From NCBI GenBank assembly GCA_002104905.1, contig MCFE01000822.1, forward strand, positions 1 through 33,329: DNA of 33,329 nucleotides, read 5' to 3'. How positions within the stretch are numbered: the first letter of the stretch is position 1; each line of letters starts with the position of its first letter. Below are positions 1-8,630 of this stretch, piece by piece. A program made the position numbers and the translations under genes. The notes under the pieces were generated by a model. The model had not been told where the DNA came from. It saw only the letters and a list, made by a program, of their open reading frames with translations, and did not search any database. Source of the stretch: Basidiobolus meristosporus CBS 931.73. Its lineage: Eukaryota > Basidiobolomycota > Basidiobolomycetes > Basidiobolales > Basidiobolaceae.

Positions 1-1446
1 TACGTACAAATTCTTCTTGGGAGTAAAGTCATTGGCGAAAGTATAACTTTAAAAAATGTTAAACAGTTCCACGGAATTACTCCTCATTGGAATGACAGTA
101 CTGTTGAACAGGCTGTTGGGAGAGTTATTCGCAGTGGTTCTCATGATATGTTGCCTGAAGAAGAACGTTATGTTGACATTTATATTTATGCTGCAGTTAC
201 ACCAGATAATAAAGGTGTCGACAAACTTAAACTTGAAATTTGCGCCCAGAAACAAATGGACATTGTTCATATGAAAAACAAACTTAAAGATGTTGCCGTT
301 GATAGATATATATTTCGCGAAGAACTCACTGAAAAGGATCTTGAGTTAGATATTACGACGTTTGTTTTATATTATGTGGATAAGTATATGAATTTATTCG
401 TCCAGAAGATACAGCTAATATTTAAAGACAAAACCTGGTTGTTTCTGTCTGATGTCTTAAATGCTTCTAATATTAACAAAATTATTTTTATGGAAGCTAT
501 TTACAAACTTATTACATCCAATGATAACAGAATCCATTCCGATAAATTTCTTAGAATCTCTGGTGATATTTTATATCTTACGTCTGATCCGCTTTTACCA
601 TTTGAATATGTTTGCGGAGCATTAACTTGGGAAACTCCTTCTCAACCAAAAGATATTTTTGAGAGAAAGGTTGAATATTTAGGATGGGATGAGTTAAACA
701 AATATAACGGCAAGGATCCTCTTGAAATTATACGGGCCATGCAACATATTAAAGATAAGATTTTATTTTTGGAATCTGCATTAATACATAAACGATATGA
801 TTTAATTTTGCCGTTATGGTTACTTTGGTATAAAGATGATCATAATACGTATTATCATATTATGTGTTATAGAGAAGAAGAAGTTGCGTATCGTGCATCT
901 AAACTTATTCCTAAAAAGCTTAGCGGTAAAACCAGAGTGTTTAGGAATGGTAAGTGGGCGTATTTAGATGGAGAGGACGAGAAACAAATAATGGAGGTTT
1001 TTACTGTTAGGTTTAATAATTTAAAATGTGACATTTCTAAGTATCCATTGTTTGGTTTTATATCTATATTAGATAATTATATGCGCATTAAAGTCGAATA
1101 TATGCGAAGAGGTTCTGATAAAGATAGAAGAATGGATCGGCGTGGAAGAAGTTTAACGTCTTTGAAAAAGATAGATTTGGCTGTTATATTGGCGCTTTTG
1201 CAAACTTTTGTAGAAAAACTTAATAACAGTCCGTCTACACATTTTGAGGTTAAAGAAACGGAAGATTTTATATGGAATAAATTAACACAAACGTATTGTT
1301 CATCTTTAGATCCATATGTTGATATTATTAAAGAACAAAATATATTAGATAGGATTTGGGTTACAATTAATAAATGGAATGCCAAAAAGATCAGAGAGTT
1401 AATAAATCATACACTTATGATATATAATTTATACATTATACTATAA
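1..1446 (+). CDS. D6/D11-like SNF2-family helicase of NCLDV type, 5' partial
   Basis: The frame is open from base 1 to the TAA at 1444-1446 (481 residues seen), so the N-terminal ATPase half lies outside the window; the ATG at 148 is internal. Residues 3-60 hold the C-terminal helicase motifs: a motif V-like ILLGSKVIGESI, then QFHGITPHWN, then motif VI EQAVGRVIRSGSHD with the Q..GR..R pattern (Q37, G40, R41, R44), followed by LPEEERYVDIYIY. This string is typical of the poxvirus D6/D11-related NCLDV helicases (early transcription factor small subunit or NPH-I type), which act in viral transcription. The rest is a long C-terminal region with a basic GSDKDRRMDRRGRSL stretch. Which of the two subfamilies it belongs to cannot be decided without the N-terminus. 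Leucine codons drift from CTT to TTA/TTG along the gene. Confidence 0.85.
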   Translation, partial: YVQILLGSKVIGESITLKNVKQFHGITPHWNDSTVEQAVGRVIRSGSHDMLPEEERYVDIYIYAAVTPDNKGVDKLKLEICAQKQMDIVHMKNKLKDVAVDRYIFREELTEKDLELDITTFVLYYVDKYMNLFVQKIQLIFKDKTWLFLSDVLNASNINKIIFMEAIYKLITSNDNRIHSDKFLRISGDILYLTSDPLLPFEYVCGALTWETPSQPKDIFERKVEYLGWDELNKYNGKDPLEIIRAMQHIKDKILFLESALIHKRYDLILPLWLLWYKDDHNTYYHIMCYREEEVAYRASKLIPKKLSGKTRVFRNGKWAYLDGEDEKQIMEVFTVRFNNLKCDISKYPLFGFISILDNYMRIKVEYMRRGSDKDRRMDRRGRSLTSLKKIDLAVILALLQTFVEKLNNSPSTHFEVKETEDFIWNKLTQTYCSSLDPYVDIIKEQNILDRIWVTINKWNAKKIRELINHTLMIYNLYIIL

Positions 1447-1893
1447 ATTAGGAGAGTTATATTTTTGTATTATATATTTAAATTATTTTTAAAAAGTTTT
1501 AAATCTGATGTTTGATGTTTAAATTTAAATTTGATATTTGATTTTTGATGTTTAAAATTTAAATTTGATATTTGATGTTTGATGTTTGATATTTGATGTT
1601 TGAATTTTTAATTACGAAATTTGTTTTAAACATTGGGTTTGATTTAATGTTAATTAAATATTTTCAAACGTTTGAATTTAATTGCAGTTAACATTAAATA
1701 TTTTCAGACGTTTGAATTTAGTTGCAATTAACAAAAAGTTTCCAAACGTTTAAGTTGGTGTAAATAATATATATTTTTTAAAACTTTATTTATTATAACC
1801 ACTTGTCTTACTTATTTATCTATATTGTTTTATTATTTTATTGTATCTTTTCTCATTTATTCTCGTTACTTTTACTCTCTAAGTTTTTTAGTC
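1447..1893. repeat. AT-rich spacer with TTTGATATTTGATG and 40-bp repeats
   Basis: No gene seen. From about 1500 to 1610 the + strand is made of irregular copies of TTTGATGTTTGATATTTGAT. From about 1655 to 1760 there are nearly three copies of a 40-bp unit (starts near 1655, 1695 and 1735), each with a palindromic core CAAACGTTTG or a one-base variant. An AT-rich stretch (1765-1800) precedes the polymerase gene. Confidence 0.6.
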
Positions 1894-4422
1894 ATGGACT
1901 GCTTTTTATACGATCTGCAATTGGTTTCTAACGCTCCCGTAATTATTCACGGATATGCTAAATATAATAACCAAACTATTTTACTTGTTATTCACGGGTT
2001 TAAACCTTGGTGTTATGTTGATCTTTCTCTTGCTAAAGTTAAAGACATCTGCCAATATCATGACATTCCTTATTTTAACGTCCAAGAAGTTTATATGCCA
2101 ACATCTCTCGCCATTAAAAATAAAAAATCTCTTATTAAAATTACTTTTATAAACTATTTGCACATGAAAGAATTTGTTCAACATGCTACCCCATTTTTAT
2201 GTTATATGTACGAACTTGAATGTATTCCAATTTTTACATCTAAATACGGCCTCGACTTTGTTGGTTGGGTCCAGATTAAAGATGCTTACACCAAACCCGA
2301 CGATTCTATTACCCATCTCCCAACTTATCATGTTTCTCATCCAACAAAAATATCACCCATCGATGGTAACGAGCCCACTTTCCCAACAGTTATGGCATTT
2401 GATATAGAATGTATGGTCTCTGCCAAATCTGGAATGCCCAAAACTTACAAACCTGGTGATAAGCTCGAGATGATTAGTATTGTTATGACCAATTACATGT
2501 CTGGCAAACTTGATAATTATCTCCTCTTTATCGGCGATCAACCTTTTGATGATCCCGCCTATGATAATGTCACCCAACTTTTTTTCTCTACCGAGGTTGA
2601 ACTTCTTCGAAAGTTTTGCTCTCTCATCCAAAGTTTGGATCCTGATATTATTACTGGATACAACATTTATGGCTTTGATTTTAAATATGTCTTTGAACGA
2701 TTAAGCTTTTATTTAGAACCTCTCCAAAATATGTCTCGACTTACTAATGGCTCTACTAACTTAGTTGATGTAGATTGGGAAAGTAGCGCGTATGGTTATA
2801 ACACTTATTGCAAAGTGGAAATGGATGGTCGCCTTATTGTCGATCTTATGCTTTACTTTAAACGTTTTAAACTCGAAAAATACAGTTTAGATTTTGTCTC
2901 TGAAAAATTTTTAGGTGTTGGCAAAGACGACGTCCATTATGAAGAAATATGGGATGCTTTCGAATCCAGGAACCCGTCTCAGATGAGTCTCGTCGGGAAA
3001 TATTGTGTCAAAGATTCTGCTCTTGTTATCCAACTATTTGAAAAGTTTAACTTGTGGACCGATCTTTGCGAAATGTCTAAAGCCATGAGATGCAGAATTG
3101 GTGAGATTTATACCCGTGGTGAACAACTTAAAGTCAAGAATCAAACCATCAAAGAGTGCATTAACCGAAATGTTGTTCTTGCCCAAATTCAGCGTAAAAA
3201 GAATACATGGGACAAATACAGTGGTGCCAATGTTTTGACCCCTGAACGTGGTATGTATAACCAATGTTGCGTTTTAGATTTCCAATCTTTGTATCCATCT
3301 ATCATGGTTGCTCATAATATTTGCCCGTCTGTTTACGTTAAGAATAAATTTACTACCAACAATGTTAACACTATAGATATGGGTACATACGAACACAAAT
3401 TCTTACAGTCACCTATTGGCATTCTTTCTGGTCTTGTTAAAAATTTAATGGATAAACGCAAAGAAGTTAAACTTAAAATTAAAAAACTGGACGAAAAAGA
3501 TATTTATACTAAACTTATTCTTGATCGTAGACAGAACGCACTTAAGATTTGTGCCAACAGTGTTTACGGTATCATGGGCTTTGAAAAGAATAAATATTTT
3601 GGCCATTTGGGTTGCGCCGAATCTATTACCCGTATGGGTAGAAAATATTTAGATCAGATTGTCACTCATATATCTGATAATTATCCAGTCAGAGTTATTT
3701 ATGGCGACACTGATTCCTGCATGGTTATTCCTACTTCTCCTATCCCCGCACCCGATTATATCCAATTGTGCCATGACATTTGCAAAGATGTTACCAGTAT
3801 GCTTCCTCAACCTATGGCACTTAACTTCGAAGAATACTATGACAAAATTATTCTTATGTCTAAAAAGAGATATATTATGTACAAGAATCAAACTCTTAAA
3901 TACAAGGGTGTTATGAATGCCCGACGAGGATATTGCCAATTTGCAAAAAATCTTTATAGCAGTACTATTACCGATATGGTTAACGATGTTCCCAAAGACC
4001 AGATTATTTCTAACGTTAATAAACATATTACAGATCTTCTGAGAAAAAATGTTCCCATTAATCTTTTAAGCATGACTAAATCTGTTAAAAATTTAGATGA
4101 ATACAAAGTCGAACCCCCTCAAGTTATCATGGCTAAACGATTAATAGCTAATGGTATAGAGGTAAATGCTGGCACTAGATTAGAATATGTTTTTACAACT
4201 TTGGGTGATAAACAAGGTGAAAAGATGTATATGCCTGAAGAGTTGGCAAGAATAGAAGGATTAGAAGTCGATCCTTTATATTATATGGAACATCAAATTA
4301 TGTCTCAGATAGATGATTTGTTGGGAATATTGGGTGAAGATAATTATATTAAACAGATGGTTAGATCGATGAAAAAGGCTGAACGATATGCAAAGAAATT
4401 AGAGCAAACGCAAACTGTATAA
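1894..4422 (+). CDS. polB: Family B DNA polymerase, NCLDV type
   Basis: Replicative DNA polymerase of 842 residues from the ATG at 1894; the frame extends up to a TTG at 1825 but ATG 1894 is the first ATG. The proofreading exonuclease is visible: Exo I FDIECM (D170, E172), Exo II YNIYGFDF (D262) and Exo III YCVKD (Y370, D374). The polymerase motifs follow in order: motif A DFQSLYPSI (D462), motif B KICANSVYG (K551 onward), motif C YGDTDS (D605, D607) and KKRYIMY near 657. All catalytic acids are present, so the protein looks active. It is shorter than many giant-virus polymerases (about 1,000 or more residues), mainly because the insertions and N-terminal extensions common in the family are missing. 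The last 290 bases switch in synonymous codon choice (ATA, TTA/TTG and AGA replace ATT, CTT and CGT). Confidence 0.96.
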   Translation: MDCFLYDLQLVSNAPVIIHGYAKYNNQTILLVIHGFKPWCYVDLSLAKVKDICQYHDIPYFNVQEVYMPTSLAIKNKKSLIKITFINYLHMKEFVQHATPFLCYMYELECIPIFTSKYGLDFVGWVQIKDAYTKPDDSITHLPTYHVSHPTKISPIDGNEPTFPTVMAFDIECMVSAKSGMPKTYKPGDKLEMISIVMTNYMSGKLDNYLLFIGDQPFDDPAYDNVTQLFFSTEVELLRKFCSLIQSLDPDIITGYNIYGFDFKYVFERLSFYLEPLQNMSRLTNGSTNLVDVDWESSAYGYNTYCKVEMDGRLIVDLMLYFKRFKLEKYSLDFVSEKFLGVGKDDVHYEEIWDAFESRNPSQMSLVGKYCVKDSALVIQLFEKFNLWTDLCEMSKAMRCRIGEIYTRGEQLKVKNQTIKECINRNVVLAQIQRKKNTWDKYSGANVLTPERGMYNQCCVLDFQSLYPSIMVAHNICPSVYVKNKFTTNNVNTIDMGTYEHKFLQSPIGILSGLVKNLMDKRKEVKLKIKKLDEKDIYTKLILDRRQNALKICANSVYGIMGFEKNKYFGHLGCAESITRMGRKYLDQIVTHISDNYPVRVIYGDTDSCMVIPTSPIPAPDYIQLCHDICKDVTSMLPQPMALNFEEYYDKIILMSKKRYIMYKNQTLKYKGVMNARRGYCQFAKNLYSSTITDMVNDVPKDQIISNVNKHITDLLRKNVPINLLSMTKSVKNLDEYKVEPPQVIMAKRLIANGIEVNAGTRLEYVFTTLGDKQGEKMYMPEELARIEGLEVDPLYYMEHQIMSQIDDLLGILGEDNYIKQMVRSMKKAERYAKKLEQTQTV

Positions 4423-4807
4423 GTTACAAGATAATTATGTTTGTCATGACACATTAATTATTCCAAACTATTTTTTAATATAAATGTTTTATGTAACAAC
4501 TTTTTTAGATTGTATATTATTTTTAACTCTGAGTAAACTTTTTTTAAAAAGGTTTTTTCTCAGATACTAATATGGTTTAAACTTTTTCCGAACCAAACTT
4601 TAAGTCTTAAATTAAACGTTCATGACTTAAAAAGTTTTTTACGAATTTGATATTTGATATTTGATGTTTGATGTTTAATATTTGAATTTTAAATTCGGAT
4701 TTTAATATTTAATATTTAAATATGGTTTTTAAATTTAGTTTGCGAAAAAGTTTTTACAAAATTATTTAAATCAACTCAAACCATTTGGTTTAAACTTTTG
4801 AAACGAC
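4423..4807. other. Gene-free AT-rich spacer with short repeats
   Basis: No gene seen. It contains the hairpin described separately, an AAACTTTTTCCGAACCAAACTTT element like those in other viral spacers, and a run of TTTGATATTTGATG repeats around 4645-4690 in the same orientation as the gene upstream. Confidence 0.5.
4529..4563 (+). terminator. Possible 3' hairpin after the polymerase gene
   Basis: About 105 bases past the polymerase stop, CTGAG and CTCAG arms plus inner AAAC/GTTT can pair around a T-rich and A-rich core, followed by further T-rich sequence. It may be a transcript-end hairpin. The whole spacer is T-rich, so a chance structure is possible. Confidence 0.25.
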
Positions 4808-7448
4808 TTTTGTACAATGTCAGCGGATTTGTATATTATCATCTCTTTAATATGGTAACTACGACCCAACTTTGTAAATTATTAAAGATACAATAATTTG
4901 CATCCTGTTGTTGAATTTGTATAGCACCACCGTATTTGTATCTATATAAATTCTCTAATCTGGTAACTACGACTTAACTTTGTAAATTTATAAAGATACA
5001 AAAAATCGCTTCTTGTTGCCAAATTTATATAGTGTCATAGCATTTGTATTTTGAGAAATTCCCTAATCCGGTATTTACGACTAGGGTTTGTAAATTATTT
5101 AAGATACAATTATTTACACCTTGTTACCGATTTTGTACAGTGTCACCCCATTTGTATCTTTATAAATTCCCTAATCTGGTAACTACAACCCAACTTTGTA
5201 AATTATTAAAGATACAAAAATTCACACCTTGTTACCGAATTTGTATAGTGTCAGTGTATTTGTATCTTAGGGAATTCTCCAATCCGGTAACTACGACCTA
5301 ACTTTGCAAATTATTAAAAATACAATTATTTGCTCCTTGTTGTTAAGTTTGTATAGTGCTACCGCATTTGTATCTTAAGAAATTCCCTAATACAGTAATT
5401 GCGACCTAACTTTGTAAATTGTTAAAGATACAATTATTTACACCCTGTTACCGATTTTGTATAGTGTTACCGCATTTGTATCTTATGAAATTCCCTAATA
5501 CAGTAACTACGACCCAACTTTGTAAATTATTTAAGATACAATAATTCGCTTCCTGTTACTGAGTTTGTATAGTGTCACCCCATTTGTATCTCAAAAAATT
5601 CCCTAATCTGGTAACTACGACCCAACTTTGTAAATTATTAAAGATACAATAATTTGCATCTTGTTGTTGAATTTGTATAGTGTCACTGCATTTGTATCTT
5701 AAGGAAATTCCCTAATCTGGTAACTACGACTTAACTTTGTAAATTTATAAAGATACAATAATTTGCATCTTGTTACCGATTTTGTATAGTGTCACCCCAT
5801 TTGTATCTTAAGAAAATCCCTAATCTGGTAACTACGACCCAACTTTGTAAATTATTAAAGATACAATAATTTACTCCTTAATACTTATTTTGTACAGTGC
5901 CACCGTATTTGTATCTATATAAATTCCCTAATATGGTATTTACGACCTAACTTTGTAAATTGTTAAAGATACAAAAATTTACACCTTGTTACCGATTTTG
6001 TATAGTGCCACCGTATTTGTATCTTAATAAATTCTCTAATCCAGTAACTACGACCCGAAGTTGTAAATTATTAAAGATACAACATTTTACACCCTGTTAC
6101 CGATTTTGTACAGTACCAGTGTATTTGTATCTTATGAAATTCTCTAATCTGGTAACTACAACCCAACTTTGTAAATTATTAAAGATACAATAATTTACTC
6201 CTTAATACTTATTTTGTACAGTGTCATACTATTTGTATCTTTATAAATTCCCTAATCTGGTATTTACGACCCAACTTTGTAAATTGTTAAAGATACAATA
6301 ATTTACACCTTGTTACCGATTTTGTATAGTGCCACCTCATTTGTATCTTTATAAATTCCCTAATCTGGTATTTACGACCCAACTTTGCGAATTATTAAAG
6401 ATACAAAAATTTACACCCTGTTACCGATTTTGTATAGTGCCAGCGCATTTGTATCTTATGAAATTCTCTAATCCAGTAACTACGACCCGAAGTTGTAAAT
6501 TATTAAAGATACAATTATTTACTCCCTAATACTTATTTTGTACAGTGTCACCCCATTTGTATCTTTATAAATTCCCTAATACAGTAACTATGACCTAACT
6601 TTGTAAATTATTAAAGATACAATTATTTACACCCTGTTGTTGAATTTGTATAGTGTCATCGTCTTTGTATCTTAAGAAATTCCCTAATCTGGCAACTACG
6701 ACCTAACTTTGTAAATTATTAAAGATACAAAATTTTACTTCCTAATACTTATTTTGTATAGTGTCAGTGTATTTGTATCTTATGAAATTCCCTAATCCGG
6801 TAACTGCGACCTAACTTTGTAAATTATTAAAGATACAATTATTTACTCCCTAATACTTATTTTGTATAGTGTCACCTCATTTGTATCTTATGAAATCCCC
6901 TAATCTGGTAACTACGACCCAACTTTGTAAATTTTTAAAGATGCAATTATTTCTTCCTTGTCACCGATTTTGTACGGTGTCATCGTATTTGTATCTTAAG
7001 AATTCTCTAATCCAATAACTACGACCCAACTTTGTAAATATTAAAGATACAATTATTTACACCTTGTTGTTGAATTTGTATAATGTCAGTGCATTTGCAT
7101 ATTATAAATTCTCTAATCCAGTAATTGCGACCTAACTTTGTAAATATTAAAGATGCAAAAATTTACTCCCTGTTACTTATTTTGTATAGTGCCAGCAAAT
7201 TTGCATCTTAAGAAATTCCCTAATACAGTAACTATGACCCAGCCTTGTAAATATTAAAGATGCAATTATTTACACCCTGTTGTTGAATTTATATAATGTC
7301 ACTGCATTTGCATCTTATAAATTCCCTAATCCAATAACTATGACCCAACCCTGTAAATATTAAAGATGCAAAAATTTACATCCTGTTGTTGAATTTGTAC
7401 AGTGTCACCCCATTTGTATTTTTATAAATTCCCCAATCCGGCAACTAT
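4808..7448. repeat. Tandem array of about 25 degenerate 108-bp units with inverted arms
   Basis: The phrase GGTAACTACGACC (or a close variant) recurs at 4854, 4962, 5070, 5178, 5286 and so on to about 7440, a regular step of 105-109 bp, giving about 25 units. Each unit reads: TTGTATCTT arm, AATTCCCTAATC, GGTAACTACGACC, AACTTTGTAAATT, AAGATACAA arm, then a more variable half with TTACACCTTGTTACCGA and TTTTGTATAGTGTCA. The two 9-bp arms are reverse complements, alternating every 50-58 bases, so either neighbouring pair could form a stem. Units at the right end (after about 6940) are shorter and more diverged, with GATGCAA arms. There are no spacers of the CRISPR kind. Function unknown: an origin, a protein-binding array or a virion-DNA packaging or recombination region are all possible. 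Confidence 0.9.
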
Positions 7449-7767
7449 GCCAAGTTTTGTCTTAAGTTATTTATACCACTTCTTATTTCTAAACCTCCGT
7501 TTCATCTCAACAACAAACTTTTTTTTCTCGACCCAAACTTAATCATCCAAAACTTTTCTCGACCCAAACCTTTTCCGACCCCCAAACTCTCTCGACCCAA
7601 ACTTTTTCCGACCCCCAAACTCTCTCGACCCAAACTTTTTTCCAAATTAGTTTTTTATCTCTCCTACCCCCAAATTATTTTTGTTTTAACCACATTTTCT
7701 CGTTTCATCAACCATCCTTCTTATCTAATACCCTTTTTGACTCATCGTCTTATAAACTTCCATATTT
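7449..7767 (+). other. Pyrimidine-rich leader with CTCGACCCAAAC repeats
   Basis: No gene seen. The + strand is almost free of G and contains repeated phrases CTCGACCCAAACTTTTT and CCGACCCCCAAACTCT at 7530-7640. The same phrases recur near 12,345 and 14,775, so they are dispersed viral spacer repeats rather than part of the HIRAN gene. Confidence 0.5.
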
Positions 7768-7776
7768 ATACGAAAA
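7768..7776 (+). promoter_or_regulatory. ATACGAAAA promoter-like motif of the HIRAN gene
   Basis: ATACGAAAA lies 13 bases before the ATG at 7790. The same nonamer sits 12-14 bases before the start of four genes of the membrane/coiled-coil family on the other strand. Shared sequence and spacing across unrelated genes suggest a transcription signal. An A-rich core with one G close to the start codon also recalls poxvirus early promoters, but that comparison is inference. Confidence 0.55.
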
Positions 7777-7789
7777 TTTCTTTCTTATC

Positions 7790-8458
7790 ATGTCTCCCTA
7801 CATCTGGCTATCCCACCCCAACTCTAAAAATTATTCATATTGCGCCAATCTAACTTTTAATGGATGGCATCCTCTCAAAGATAATATCTCCAATTTAGTT
7901 ATTGGCCTCGTTAACCAATCATGCAGTAAAATCCTTTCACCTGACGATATTAATTCCCTTTACCAAAATCACCTACCTTTCGATCCTACCCACGTTGACG
8001 GCAACATTTACAAGTTTATTATCCAATCTATCGCCAACAATACTAATTACTCTCCTTATGTTAGCCAATGGTTTGACACTTATGATTCATGCTTCACCGC
8101 CATGAACGATTTTGACCCTCACACATCATCCCCCGTCTCCAAATCTATCGTTGATAATTTTAATACACCCTTATTTACTCATCCCCTCCCAGAACCTTTT
8201 ACATTTATGGTTGTCGGTATGAGATATTGCACTAACCATACCTTCTCCGTTGGTGACCTTGTTACATTAAACATAGTAGATAATAATCCCCACGATCCCA
8301 ACGCCGTTCAAGTCTTAGTTGATGACGTACATGTTGCCTACGTTTCTCGCAAAGATGCACCCAAACTTAGATCTATTGGCTTCGACAATAAACTTTGTAC
8401 TTGTTTAGAAGTTTACTACCGTAGTGCCAAATTTATACTTGAAGATATATTCTACTAA
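7790..8458 (+). CDS. Stand-alone HIRAN-domain protein
   Basis: The protein has 222 residues starting at ATG 7790. The C-terminal third (about residues 138-215) matches the HIRAN pattern: FMVVGMRYC, a GDLVTLNIVD strand, the diagnostic NPHDPNAVQVLV and then VAYVSRKDAPKLRS. In HLTF and Rad5 this domain binds single-stranded 3' DNA ends at stalled forks, and free HIRAN proteins occur in viruses and bacteria. No helicase or nuclease domain is fused. The N-terminal 135 residues are unrecognised. The gene lies 172 bases before MutS7 on the same strand, so a shared role in DNA repair or replication is plausible but inferred. An ATACGAAAA motif is present upstream. Codons favour C or T at the third position, as in MutS. 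Confidence 0.8.
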   Translation: MSPYIWLSHPNSKNYSYCANLTFNGWHPLKDNISNLVIGLVNQSCSKILSPDDINSLYQNHLPFDPTHVDGNIYKFIIQSIANNTNYSPYVSQWFDTYDSCFTAMNDFDPHTSSPVSKSIVDNFNTPLFTHPLPEPFTFMVVGMRYCTNHTFSVGDLVTLNIVDNNPHDPNAVQVLVDDVHVAYVSRKDAPKLRSIGFDNKLCTCLEVYYRSAKFILEDIFY

Positions 8459-8630
8459 CAACTTTTATTTCTATCCTCTCTTTACGCCCCATGTATATCT
8501 CTTCTTTGATTGTTGAACCCTCCCCCCCGCCTTTTAAAAAATATCCCACTAAACTATCCATGTCCATCCCATTCTCATCTCCATCCAATTAAATTGGTTA
8601 CACCCTCATCCACCCCTTCATATATTGAAC

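Noticed and set aside
1825-1893. Longer polB start at TTG 1825
   Set aside because: Not an ATG; the added residues are a hydrophobic AT-driven run, and ATG 1894 gives a normal N-terminus.
5044-6529. Repetitive open frames of 66-85 residues inside the 108-bp array
   Set aside because: The unit length is 36 codons, so any frame lucky enough to lack a stop persists from unit to unit. They stop irregularly and the variation is not codon-like.
4808-7448. CRISPR array
   Set aside because: The whole unit is repeated with gradual divergence; there are no unique spacers between constant repeats and no cas genes.
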